Below, in pieces: positions 1-11,791 of a stretch of 64,000 nt of DNA (positions within the stretch are counted from its first letter, which is position 1; each line of letters opens with the position of its first letter). The DNA is from Euonymus europaeus. Lineage: Eukaryota > Streptophyta > Magnoliopsida > Celastrales > Celastraceae. Made by a program: the position numbers and the translations under genes. The notes beneath the pieces are model-generated. The model was not told where the DNA came from. It was given only the letters and a program-made list of their open reading frames with translations, and did no database searches. The stretch lies in NCBI GenBank assembly GCA_963580455.1, contig OY756966.1, positions 11,242,501 to 11,306,500 of the forward strand. Reading direction: 5' to 3'.

Positions 1-73
1 GCGAACACTAGTAAGTTTGGACATAAAGCAACAATAAAAGTTTCAGACCTATCAACTTTGATAACTGAGAATT
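1..73. repeat. HOR copy H0, tail of monomer m15
   Basis: This is the last part of an m15 monomer: its B-type spacer leading into the m1 anchor at 74. It shows that the array extends to the left of the window. Confidence 0.85.
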
Positions 74-235
74 GCTCAACTCTCCCTATGGAGGAGAATT
101 TAGCGGCTTTGTCCATTTGAGATAGAAAGTTGGTGTTTTGGCATCGAAATAATCTAGGGAGCTTTATACTCGTAAAATTTGACATAAAAGAACAATAGAA
201 AAGTGTACGCCGACAAACTTTGATGGTCCAAAATT
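74..235. repeat. Monomer m1 of H1 (162 bp)
   Basis: It is recognised by ctccctatggagg followed by gaatttagcggc. It ends in an A-type spacer (gtaaaatttgacataaaag). It is preceded by the distinctive gataactgagaatt, which makes m1 the easiest phase marker. Confidence 0.88.
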
Positions 236-395
236 GCTCAACTCTCTCGATGGAAGTGTTTTTAACAGTTTGGTCCAATTTAGAATGAAATTTGTTCTCT
301 TTTCAACGAAACAATCTACGAAGCGAAGACTAGTTAATCTGGACATAAAGCGACAATAAAAGGTGGATACCTATCAACTTTGACGATTCGGAATT
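236..395. repeat. Monomer m2 of H1 (160 bp)
   Basis: It is recognised by tctcgatggaagtg (usually tctcgatggaggtg in other copies) and gaaatttgttctcttttcaa. It ends in a B-type spacer (atctggacataaagcgac). Confidence 0.88.
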
Positions 396-555
396 ACTCA
401 ACACTATCCATGGAGGCGATTTTAACGGTTTTGTCCATTTAGGAGCATGAGTTGGTCTTTTGGCAACGAAACAATCAACGGAGCCCATAGTCGTAAAATT
501 TGACATAAAATAACAATGAAAAGTGTACGCCGACAAAATTTGATGGTTCGGAATT
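396..555. repeat. Monomer m3 of H1 (160 bp)
   Basis: The anchor is altered to actcaacactatcc. The body has ggaggcgattttaac and aggagcatgagttggtc. The spacer is A-type. Confidence 0.88.
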
Positions 556-721
556 GCTCAATTCTCTCCATGGATGAGCTTGTAAGGGTTTTGTCCATTT
601 GGGATCGAAAGTTGCTCTTTTTGACAAGGAAACAATATATGAAGCGCATAATACCAGTAGTTAATTTGGACATAAAGCAACAATAAAAAGTGTACACCTA
701 TCAACTTTAATGGCTCGGATT
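556..721. repeat. Monomer m4 of H1 (166 bp)
   Basis: This is the longest monomer. It is recognised by ggatgagcttgtaa and by gcgcataataccagtagt before a B-type spacer. Confidence 0.88.
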
Positions 722-861
722 GCTCAACTCTCTCCGTGGGGGAGATTTCTTACGATTTTGTCCATTTGGAAACGAAACAATCTACAAAGTCCATACTCGT
801 AAAATTTGACGTTAAAGAACAATAAAAGGGGCACACCGACAACCTTTGATGGTTCGAAGTT
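722..861. repeat. Monomer m5 of H1 (140 bp, short)
   Basis: It is recognised by ttcttacgattttg. It lacks the roughly 20-bp gaaagttggtctttt region found in most monomers. It ends in a variant A spacer with gacgttaaagaac. Confidence 0.88.
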
Positions 862-1024
862 GATCAACTCTCTCGACAGAGGTGCTTTTAACGGTTTCGT
901 CCAATTAAGAAGGAAAGTTGTTCTTTTAGCAGCAAAATAATCTACGAAGCGAACGCTAGTAAATTTGGACATAAAGCAACAATAAAAAGTGCACACCTAT
1001 CAAGTTTGATGATGGTTCGAAATT
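862..1024. repeat. Monomer m6 of H1 (163 bp)
   Basis: The anchor is gatcaactctctcgacag. The body has ccaattaagaaggaaagttg and cttttagcagcaaaat. The spacer is B-type. Confidence 0.88.
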
Positions 1025-1175
1025 GCTCAAGTCTCTCCATGTTAAGGGTTTTGTCCATTTGAGATAGAAAGTTGGTCTTTCGGCATCGAAACAATCTACG
1101 AAGCCTATATTCCTGAGATTCGACATCAAATCACGATGAAAAGTGTACGCCGACCAACTTCAACTGTTCGGAATA
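1025..1175. repeat. Monomer m7 of H1 (151 bp)
   Basis: It is recognised by ctccatgttaagggttttg. The spacer is a divergent A type (gagattcgacatcaaatcac). Confidence 0.88.
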
Positions 1176-1335
1176 GCTCTGTTCTCTCCATGGATGAACT
1201 ATTAACGGTTTTGCCCATTCGAGAATGAAAGTTGGTCTTTTGACAACAAAACAATCAATGGAGCCTATAGTCGTAAAATTTGACATAAAATAACAATAAA
1301 AAATGTAGACTGACCGACTTTGATGTTTTGAAATC
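1176..1335. repeat. Monomer m8 of H1 (160 bp)
   Basis: It is recognised by gaactattaacggttttgcc and cccattcgagaatgaaag. It ends in an A-type spacer, so m7 and m8 break the A/B alternation. Confidence 0.88.
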
Positions 1336-1499
1336 GCTCAACTCTCTGCATGGACGGGCTTTTAACGGTTTTCTTCTCCATTCGAGATCAAAAGTTGCTC
1401 TTTTTCGGCAAAGAAATGATAAATGAAGCGCATGCTAGTAAATTTGGACATAAAGCACAATAAAAGAGTGTACACCTATCAGCTTTGATGGCTGGGATT
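1336..1499. repeat. Monomer m9 of H1 (164 bp)
   Basis: It is recognised by ttttcttctccatt and tttttcggcaaagaaatg. It ends in a B-type spacer. Confidence 0.88.
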
Positions 1500-1652
1500 G
1501 CTCAACTCTGTCCACGGAGGAGCTTTTAAAGGTGTTGTCCATTTGAGATCGACAGTTGGTCTTTATGACAACGAAAGAATCTAAGAAGCGTAAATTTACA
1601 CATAAAGCAACAATAAAAAGCGTACACATATCAACTTTGATGGTTCGGAAAT
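1500..1652. repeat. Monomer m10 of H1 (153 bp)
   Basis: It is recognised by ctctgtccacggagg, aaaggtgttgtcc and gatcgacagttgg. It ends in a B-type spacer (gtaaatttacacataaagc), the second B in a row. Confidence 0.88.
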
Positions 1653-1812
1653 GCTCAACTCTCTCTATGGAGAAGTTTTTAACAGTTTTGCCCATTTGAC
1701 ATAGAGTGTTGGTCTTTTGGCATCGAAACAATCTATGAGTCCTATAGTCATAAAATTTGATATAAAATAACAATAAAAAGTTGAAACCTATCAACTTCGA
1801 TACTTTGGAATT
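1653..1812. repeat. Monomer m11 of H1 (160 bp)
   Basis: It is recognised by gacatagagtgttgg. Its spacer is a hybrid: the left half is A-like (gatataaaataac) and the right half B-like (acctatcaac). Confidence 0.88.
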
Positions 1813-1972
1813 GCTCAACTCTCTTCATTGAGGAGCTCCTAACGGTTTTGTCCATTTGAGATAGAAAGTTATTGTTTTGGCATCGAAATAATCTAGGGAG
1901 CTTATACTCGTAAAATTTGACATAAAAGAACAATAAAAAGTGTACACCGATCCACTTTAATTGTCCAAAATT
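1813..1972. repeat. Monomer m12 of H1 (160 bp)
   Basis: It is recognised by gaggagctcctaacgg, which contains the 10-bp perfect palindrome aggagctcct, and by gaaagttattgttttggc. The spacer is A-type. Confidence 0.88.
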
Positions 1973-2133
1973 GCTCAATTCTCTCGATGACGTTGTTTTT
2001 AACAGTTTTGTTCAATTTAGAACGAAATTCGTTCTCTTGACAACGACACAATCTAAGAAGCAATAAAACTCGTAAATTCTACATAAAGCTACGATAAAAA
2101 GTGCGTACCTATCATATTTGATGGTTCGGAATT
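1973..2133. repeat. Monomer m13 of H1 (161 bp)
   Basis: It is recognised by ctctcgatgacg and gaaattcgttctcttgac. It ends in a B-type spacer leading to gtgcgtacc. Confidence 0.88.
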
Positions 2134-2294
2134 GCTCAACTCTCTCCGTGGAGGAGCTTCTTTAAGGTTTTGTCCATTTGGGAACAAAAGTTGGTATTTT
2201 GACAACGAAACAATCTACGAAGTCTATACTCGTAAAATTGGAAATAAAAGAACAATAAATGGTGTACACCGACCAACTTTGATGGTTCGAGATT
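2134..2294. repeat. Monomer m14 of H1 (161 bp)
   Basis: It is recognised by ctccgtggaggagc and ttctttaaggttttgtcc. It ends in an A-type spacer carrying aacaataaatggtgtac. Confidence 0.88.
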
Positions 2295-2433
2295 GCTCAA
2301 CAACATCGATAGAGGGTGCTTCGAACGGGCTGTGCTTTTGACAGCCAAACAAACTACGAAGTGAACGCTAGTAAGCTTGGACATAAAGCAACAATAAAAG
2401 GTTCACACCTATCAACTTTGATAACTGAGAATT
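2295..2433. repeat. Monomer m15 of H1 (139 bp, short)
   Basis: It is recognised by agggtgcttcgaacgggctg. It lacks the gttttgtccattt box found in most monomers and ends in a B-type spacer before the next m1. Confidence 0.88.
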
Positions 2434-4794
2434 GCTCAACTCTCCCTATGGAGGAGAATTTAACGGCTTTGTCCATTTGAGATAGAAAGTTGTTGTTTTG
2501 GCATCGAAATAATCTAGGGAGCTTTATACTCGTAAAATTTGACATAAAAGAACAATAGAAAAGTGTACACCGACAAACTTTGATGGTCCAAAATTGCTCA
2601 ACTCTCTCGATGGAGGTGTTTTTAACAGTTTGGTCCAATTTAGAACGAAATTTGTTCTCTTTTCAACGAAACAATCTACGAAGCGAATACTAGTAAATCT
2701 GGACAAAAAGCGACAATAAAAGGTGCATACCTATCAACTTTGACGATTCGGAATTACTCAACACTATCCATGGAGGCGATTTTACGGTTTTTCCATTTAG
2801 GAGCATGAGTTGGTCTTTTGGCAACGAAACAATCAACGGAGCCCATAGTCGTAAAATTTGACATAAAATAACAATGAAAAGTGTACGCCGACAAAATTTG
2901 ATGGTTCGGAATTGCTCAATTCTCTCCATGGATGAGCTTGTAACGGTTTTGTCCATTTGGGATCGAAAGTTGCTCTTTTTGACAAGGAAACAATACATGA
3001 AGCGCATAATACCAGTAGTTAATTTGGACATAAAGCAACAATAAAAAGTGTACACCTATCAACTTTAATGGCTCGGATTGCTCAACTCTCTCCGTGGGGG
3101 AGCTTTCTTACGATTTTGTCCATTTGGAAATGAAACAATCTACAAAGTCCATACTCGTAAAATTTGACGTTAAAGAACAATAAAAGGGGCACACCGACAA
3201 CCTTTGATGGTTCGAACTTGATAAACTCTCTCGACAGAGGTGCTTTTAACGGTTTCGTCCAATTAAGAAGGAAAGTTGTTCTTTTAGCAGCAAAATAATC
3301 TACGAAGCGAACGCTAGTAAATTTGGACATAAAGCAACAATAAAAAGTGCACACCTATCAAGTTTGATGATGGTTTGGAATTGCTCAAGTCTCTCCATGT
3401 TAAGGGTTTTGTCCATTTGAGATGGAAAGTTGGTCTTTGGGCATCGAAACAATCTACGAAGCCTATATTCCTGAGATTCGACATCAAATCACGATGAAAA
3501 GTGTACGACGACCAACTTCGACTGTTCGGACTAGCTCAACTCTCTGCATGGACGAACTATTAACGGTTTTGCCCATTTGGGAACGAAAGTTGGGCTTTTG
3601 GCAACGAAACAATCGATGGAGCCTATAGTCCTCAAATTTGACATAAAATAACAACGAAAAATGTACACTGACCGACTTTGATGTTTCGGAATCGCTCAAC
3701 TCTCTCTATGGAGGGGCTTTTAATGATTTTCTTCTCCATTTGAGATCGAAAGTTGGTCTTTTTCGGCAAAGAAACGATAAATGAAGCGCATGCTAGTAAA
3801 TTTAGACATAAAGCAACAATAAAAGAGTGTACACCTATCAGCTTTGATGGCTCGGACTGCTCAACTCTGTCCATGGACGAGCTTTTAAAGGTGTTGTCCA
3901 TTTGAGATCGACAGTTGGTCTTTTTGACAACAAAACAATCTAAGAAGCGTAAATTTACACATAACGCAACAATAAAAAGCGTACACATATCAACTTTGAT
4001 GGTTCGGAAATGTTCAACTCTCACTATGGAGAAGCTTTTAACAGTTTTGCCCATTTGACATAGAATGTTGGTCTTTTGGCATCGAAACAATCTATGAGGC
4101 CTATAGTCGTAAAATTTGATATAAAATAACAATAAAAAGTGAAAACCTATCAACTTCGATGCTTCGGAATTGCTCAACTCTCTTCATTGAGGAGCTCCTA
4201 ACGGTTTTGTTCATTTGAGATAGAAAGTTGTTGTTTTGGCATCGAAATAATCTAGGGAGCTTATACTCGAAAAATTTGACATAAAAGAACAATAAAAAGT
4301 GTACACCGATCCACTTTGATGGTCCAAAATTGCTCAACTCTCTCGATGACGGTGTTTTTAATAGTTTTGCCCAATTTAGAACGAAATTCGTTCTCTTGAC
4401 AACGACACAATCTGAGAAGCAATAAAACTCATAAGTTCCACATAAAGCAACGATAAAAAAGTGCGTACCTATCAAGTTTGATGGTTCGGAATTGCTCAAC
4501 TCTCTCCGTGGAGGAGCTTCTTTAGGGTTTTGTCCATTTCGGGAACGAAAGTTGGTATTTTGGCAACGAAACAATCTACGGAGTCTATACTCATAAAATT
4601 GGACATAAAAGAACAATAAAAGGTGTACACCGACCAACTTTGATGGTTCGAGATTGCTCAACATTCTCGATAGAGGGTGCTTCGAACGGGCTGTGCCTTT
4701 GACGGCGAAACAAACTACGAAGCGAACGCTAGTAAGCTTGGACATAAAACAACAATAAAAGGTTCACACCTATCAACTTTGATAACTGAGAATT
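2434..4794. repeat. HOR copy H2 (complete, 2361 bp)
   Basis: Full m1-m15 order. It shares with H1 and H3-H5 the left-block variants gcaataaaactc (m13) and ggctgtgc (m15). With H3 it has the m2 spacer variant atctggacaaaaagcg. Confidence 0.94.
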
Positions 4795-7156
4795 GCTCAA
4801 CTCTGCCTATGGAGGAGAATTTAGCGGCTTTGACCATTTAGGATAGAAAGTTGGTGTTTTGGCATCGAAATAATCTAGGGAGCTTTATACTCGTAAAATT
4901 TGACATAAAAGAACAATAGAAAAGTGTACACCGACAAACTTTGATGGTCCAAAATTGCTCAACTCTCTCGATGGAGGTGTTTTTAACAGTTTGGTCCAAT
5001 TTAGAACAAAATTTGTTCTCTTTTCAACGAAACAATCTACGAAGCGAATACTAGTAAATCTGGACAAAAAGCGACAATAAAAGGTGCATACCTATCAACT
5101 TTGACGATTCGGAATTACTCAACACTATCCATGGAGGAGATTTTAACGGTTTTTTCCATTTAGGAGCATGAGTTGGTCTTTTGGCAACGAAACAATCAAC
5201 GGAGCCCATAGTCGTAAAATTTGACATAAAATAACAATGAAAAGTGTACGCCGACAAAATTTGATGGTTCGGAATTGCTCAATTCTCTCCATGGATGAGC
5301 TTGTAACGGTTTTGTCGATTTGGGATCGAAAGTTGCTCTTTTTGACAGGGAAACAATACATGAAGCGCATAATACCAGTAATTAATTTGGACATAAAGCA
5401 ACAATAAAAAGTGTACACCTATCAACTTTAATGGCTCGGATTGCTCAACTCTCTCCGTGGGGGAGCTTTCTTACGATTTTGTCCATTTGGAAACGAAACA
5501 ATCTACAAAGTCCATCCTCGTAAAATTTGACGTTAAAGAACAATAAAAGGGGCACACCGACATCCTTTGATGGTTCGAAGTTGATCAACTCTCTCGACAG
5601 AGGTGCTTTTAACGGTTTCGTCCAATTAAGAAGGAAAGTAGTTCTTTTAGCAGCAAAATAATCTACGAAGCGAACGCTAGTAAATTTGGACATAAAGCAA
5701 CAATAAAAAGTGCACACCTATCAAGTTTGATGATGGTTTGGAATTGCTCAAGTCTCTCCATGTTAAGGGTTTTGTCCATTTGAGATAGAAAGTTGGTCTT
5801 TCGGCATCGAAACAATCTACGAAGCCTATATTCCTGAGATTCGACATCAAATCATGATGAAAAGTGTACGCCGACCAACTTCGACTGTTCGGAATAGCTC
5901 AACTCTCTGCATGGACGAACTATTAATGGTTTTGCCCATTCGGGAACGAAAGTTGGGCTTTTGGCAACGAAACAATCAATGGAGCCTATAGTCGTAAAAT
6001 TTGACATAAAATAACAACGAAAAATGTACACTGACCGACTTTGATGTTTCGGAATCGCTCAACTCTCTCCATGGAGGGGCTTTTAATGATTTTCTTCTCC
6101 ATTTGAGATCGAAAGTTGGTCTTTTTCGGCAAAGAAACGATAAATGAAGCGCATGCTAGTAAATTTGGACATAAAGCAACAATAAAAGAGTGTACACCTA
6201 TTTGCTTCGACTGCTCGGACTGCTCAACTATGTCCATGGAGGAGCTTTTAAAGGTGTTGTCCATTTTAGATCGACAGTTGGTCTTTTTGACAAAAAAACA
6301 ATCTAAGAAGCGTAAATTTACACATAAAGCAACAATAAAAAGCGTACACATATCAACTTTGATGGTTCGGAAATGTTCAACTCTCTCTATAAAGAAGCTT
6401 TTAACAGTTTTGCCCATTTGACATAGAATGTTGGTCTTTTGGCATCGAAACAATCTATGAGGCCTATAGTCGTAAAATTTGATATAAAATAACAATAAAA
6501 AGTGAAAACCTATCAACTTCGATGCTTCGGAACTGCTCAACTATCTTCATTGAGGAGCTCCTAACGGTTTTTTCCATTTGAGATAGAAAGTTGTTGTTTT
6601 GGCATCGAAATAATCTAGGGAGCTTATACTCGTAAAATTTGACATAAAAGAACAATAAAAAGTGTACACCGATCCACTTTGATGGTCCAAAATTTCTCAA
6701 CTCTCTCGATGACGTTGTTTTTAATAGTTTTGTCCAATTTAGAACGAAATTCATTCTCTTGACAAAGACACAATCTAAGAAGCAATAAAACTCGTAAGTT
6801 CCACATAAAGCAATGATAAAAAAGTGCGTACCTATCAAATTTGATGGTTCGGAATTGCTCAACTCTCTCCGTGGAGGAGCTTCTTTAAGGTTTTGTCCAT
6901 TTGGGAACGAAAGTTGGTATTTTGGCAACGAAACAATCTACGGAGTCTATACTCGTAAAATTGGACATAAAAGAACAATAAAAGGTGTACACCGACCAAC
7001 TTTGATGGTTCGAGATTGCTCAACATTCTCGATAGAGGGTGCTTCGAACGGGCTGTGCCTTTGACGGCCAAACAAACTACGAAGCGAACGCTAGTAAGCT
7101 TGGACATAAAGCAACAATAAAAGGTTCACACCTATCTACTTTGATAACTGAGAATT
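4795..7156. repeat. HOR copy H3 (complete, 2362 bp)
   Basis: Full m1-m15 order with the left-block variants. It has the same m2 spacer variant as H2. Confidence 0.94.
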
Positions 7157-9515
7157 GCTCAACTCTGCCTATGGAGGAGAATTTAGCGGCTTTGTCCATT
7201 TGGGATAGAAAGTTTGTGTTTTGGCATCGAAATAATCTAGGGAGCTTTATACTCGTAAAATTTGACATAATAGAACAATAGAAAAGTGTACACCGACAAA
7301 CTTTGATGGTCCAAAATTGCTCAACTCTCTCGATGGAGGTGTTTTTAACAGTTTGGTCCAATTTAGAACGAAATTTGTTCTCTTTTCAACGAAACAATCT
7401 ACGACGCGAATACTAGTAAATCTGGACATAAAGCGACAATAAAAGGTGCATACCTATCAACTTTGACGATTCGGAATTACTCAACACTATCCATGGAGGC
7501 GATTTTACGATTTTGTCCATTTAGGAGCTTGAGTTGGTCTTTTGGCAACGAAACAATCAACGGAGCCCATAGTCGTAAAATTTGACATAAAATAACAATG
7601 AAAAGTGTACACCGACAAAATTTGATGGTTTGGAATTGGTCAATTCTCTCCATGGATGAGCTTGTAACGGTTTTGTCCATTTGGGATCGAAAGTTGCTCT
7701 TTTTGACAAGGAAACAATACATGAAGCGCATAATACCAGTAGTTAATTTGGACATAAAGCAACAATAAAAAGTGTACACCTATCAACTTTAATGGCTCGG
7801 ATTGCTCAAGTCTCTCCGTGGGGGACATTTCTTACGATTTTGTCCATTTGGAAACGAAACAATCTACAAACTCCATACTCGTAAAATTTGACGTTAAAGA
7901 ACAATTAAAGGAGCACACCGAGAACCTTTGATGGTTCGAAGTTGATCAACTCTCTCGACAGAGGTGCTTTTAACGGTTTCGTCCAATTAAGAAGGAAAGT
8001 TGTTCTTTTAGCAGCAAAATAATCTACGAAGCGAGCTAGTAAATTTGGACATAAAGCAACAATAAAAAGTGCACACCTATCAAGTTTGATGATGGTTTGG
8101 AATTTCTCAAGTCTCTCCATGTTAAGGGTTTTGTCCATTTGAGATAGAAAGTTGGTCTTTCGGTATCGAAACAATCTACGAAGCCTATATTCCTGAGATT
8201 CGACATCAAATCATGATGAAAAGTGTACGCCGACCAATTTCGACTATTCGGAATAGCTCAACTCTCTGCATGGACGAACTATTAACGATTTTGCCCATTC
8301 GGGAACGAAAGTTGGGCTTTTGGCAACGAAACAATCAATGGAGCCTATAGTCGTAAAATTTGACATAAAATAACAACGAAAAATGTACACTGACCGACTT
8401 TGATATTTCGGAATCGCTCAACTCTCTCCATGGAGGGGCTTGTAATGATTTTCTTCTCCATTTGAGATCGAAAGTTGGTCTTTTTCGGCAAAGAAACTAT
8501 AAATGAAGCGCATGCTAGTAAATTTGGACATAAAGCAACAATAAAAGAGTGTACACCTATCAGCTTTGATTGCTCGGACTGCTCAACTCTGTCCATGGAG
8601 GAGCTTTTAATGGTGTTGTCCATTTGAGATCGACAGTTGGTCTTTTTGACAACAAAACAATCTAAGAAGCATAAATTTACACATAAAGCAACAATAAAAA
8701 GCGTACACATATCAACTTTGATGGTTCGGAAATGTTCAACTCTCTCTATGGAGAAACTTTTAACATATTTGCCCATTTGACATAGAATGTTGGTCTTTTG
8801 GCATCGAAACAATCTATGAGGCCTATAGTCGTAAAATTTGATATGAAATAACAATAAAAAGTGAAAACATATCAACTTCGATGCTTCGGAATTGCTCAAC
8901 TCTCTTCATTGAGGAGCTCCTAACGGTTTTGTCCATTTGAGATAGAAAGTTGTTGTTTTGGCATCGAAATAATCGAGGGAGCTTATACTCGTAAAATTTG
9001 ACATAAAAGAACAATAAAAAGTGTACACCGATCCACTTTGATGGTCCAAAATTTCTCAACTCTCTCGATGACGGTGTTTTTAATAGTTTTGTCCAATTTA
9101 GAACGAAATTCGTTCTCTTGACAACGACAAAATCTAAGAAGCAATAAAACTAGTAAGTTCCACATAAAGCAACGATAAAAAAGTGCGTACCTATCAAATT
9201 TGATGGTTCGGAATTGCTCAACTCTCTCCGTGGAGGAGCTTCTTTAAGGTTTTTTCCATTTGGGAACGAAAGTTGGTATTTTGGCAATGAAACAATCTAC
9301 GGAGTCTATACTCGTAAAATTGGACATAAAAGAACAATAAAAGGTGTACACCGACCAACTTTGATGGTTCGAGATTGCTCAACATTCTCGATAGAGGGTG
9401 CTTCGAACGGGCTGTGCCTTTGACGGCCAAACAAACTACGAAGCGAACGCTAGTAAGCTTGGACATAAAGCAACAATAAAAGGTTCACAACTATCAACTT
9501 TGATAACTGAGAATT
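7157..9515. repeat. HOR copy H4 (complete, 2359 bp)
   Basis: Full m1-m15 order with the left-block variants. Only small indels distinguish it from its neighbours, for example a shortened gcgagctagt in m6. Confidence 0.94.
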
Positions 9516-11791
9516 TCTCAACTCTGCCTATGGAGGAGAATTTAGCGGCTTTGTTCATTTGAGATAGAAAGTTGGTGTTTTGGCATCGAAATAATCTAGG
9601 GAGCTTTGTACTAGTAAAATTTGACATAAAAGAACAATAGAAAAGTGTACACCGACAAACTTTGATGGTCCAAAATTCCTCAACTCTCTCGATGGAAGTG
9701 TTTTTAATAGTTTGGTCCAATTTAGAATGAAATTTGTTCTCTTTTCAACGAAACAATCTACGAAGCGAAGACTAGTTAATCTGGACATAAAGCGACAATA
9801 AAAGGTGGATACCTATCAACTTTGACGATTCAGAATTACTCAACACTATCCATGGAGGCGATTTTAACGGTTTTGTCCATTTAGGAGCATGAGTTGGTCT
9901 TTTGGCAACGAAACAATCAACGGAGCCCATAGTCGTAAAATTTGACATAAAATAACAAATGAAAAGTGTACGTGGACAAAATTTGATGGTTCGGAATTGC
10001 TCAATTCTCTCCATGGATGAGCTTGTAACGGTTTTGTCCATTTGGGATTGAAAGTTGCTCTTTTTGACAAGGAAACAATACATGAAGCGCATAATACCAG
10101 TAGTTAATTTGGACATAAAGCAACAATAAAAAGTGTACACCTATCAACTTTAATGGCTCGGATTGCTCAACTCTCTCCGTGAGGGACATTTCTTACGATT
10201 TTGTCCATTTGGAAACGAAACAATCTACAAAGTCCATACTCGTAAAATTTGACGTTAAAGAACAATAAAATGGGCACACCGACAACCTTTGATGGTTCGA
10301 AGTTGATCAACTCTCTTGACAGAGGTGCTTTTAACGGTTTCGTCCAATTAAGAAGGAAAGTTGTTCTTAGCAGCAAAATAATCTACGAAGCGAACGCTAG
10401 TAAATTTGGACATAAAGCAACAATAAAAAGTGCACACCTATCAAGTTTGATGATGGTTCGGAATTGCTCAAGTCTCTCCATGTTAAGGGTTTTGTCCATT
10501 TGAGATAGAAAGTTGGTCTTTCGGCATCGAAACAATCTACGAAGCCTATATTCCTGAGATTCGACATCAAATCACGATGAAAAGTGTACGCCGACCAATT
10601 CCGACGGTTCGGAATTGCTCAACTCTCTGCATGGACGAACTATTAATGATTTTGCCCATTCGGGAACGAAAGTTGGTATTTTGGCAACGAAACAATCAAT
10701 GGAGCCTATAGTCGTAAAATTTGACACAAAATAACAACGAAAAATGTACACCAACCGACTTTGATGTTTCGGAATCGCTCAACTCTCTCCATGGAGGGGC
10801 TTTTAAGGGTTTTCTTCTCCATTTGAGATCGAAAGTTGGTCTTTTTTGGCAAAGAAACGATAAATGAAGCGCATGCTAGTAAATTTGGACATAAAGCAAC
10901 AATAAAAGAGTGTACACCTATCAGCTTTGATGGCTCGGATTGCTCAGCTCTGTGCATGGAGGAGCTTTTAAAGGTGTTGTCCATTTGAGATCGACAGTTG
11001 GTCTTTTTCACAACGAAACAATCTAAGAAGCGTAAATTTACACATAAAGCAACAATAAAAAGCGTACACATATCAACTTTGATTGTTCGGAAATGCTCAA
11101 CTCTCTATATGGAGAAGCTTTTAACAGTTTTGCCCATTTGACATAGAATGTTGGTCATTTGGCATCGAAAGAATCTATGAGGCCTATAGTCGTAAAATTT
11201 GATATAAAATAACAATAAAAAGTGAAAACCTATCAACTTCCATGCTTCGGAATTGCTCAGCTCTCTTCATGGAGGAGCTCCTAACGGTTTTGTCCATTTG
11301 AGATAGAAAGTTGTTGTTTTGGCATCGAAATAATCTAGGGAGCTTATACTCGTAAAATTTGACATAAAAGAACAATAAAAAGTGTACACCGATACACTTT
11401 GATGGTCCGAAATTGCTCAACTCTCTCGATGACGGTGTTTTTAACAATTTTGTGCAATTTAGAACGAAATTCGTTCTCTTGACAACGACACAATCTCAGA
11501 AGCAATAAAACTCCTAAGTTCCACATAAAGCAACGATAAAAAGTGCGTACCTATCAAATTTGATTGTTCAGAATTGCTCAACTCTCTTCGTGGAGGAGCT
11601 TCTATAAGAACAATAAATGGTGTACACCGACCAACTTTGATGGTTCGAGATTGCTCAACATTCTCGATAGAGGGTGCTTCAAACGGGCTGTGCTTTTGAC
11701 AACCAAACAAACTACGAAGCGAACGCTAGTAAGCTTGGACATAAAGCAACAATAAAAGGTTCACACCTATCAACTTTGATAACTGAGAATT
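9516..11791. repeat. HOR copy H5 (2276 bp, deletion in m14)
   Basis: The m1-m15 order is kept, but about 84 bp of m14 is missing, joining ggagcttct directly to ataagaacaataaatgg near 11603-11606. It is the last copy with the left-block variants. Confidence 0.94.

Larger units (their letters stand above)
74..2433. repeat. HOR copy H1 (complete, 2360 bp, reference)
   Basis: All fifteen monomers are present, with anchors at 74, 236, 396, 556, 722, 862, 1025, 1176, 1336, 1500, 1653, 1813, 1973, 2134 and 2295. The next m1 anchor is at 2434, which gives the 2360-bp period. This copy is used to define the monomers below. Confidence 0.95.

Noticed and set aside
2325..2345. A CENP-B-box-like motif in m15 (cttcgaacgggc)
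   Set aside because: It does not fit the required spacing of the TTCG, A and CGGG cores, and no other monomer has a match.
6116..6421. Plus-strand open frames of about 60-101 residues in the satellite (also at 36265-36570 and others)
   Set aside because: They overlap the minus-strand frames, recur with the array and show no domain or initiation context.
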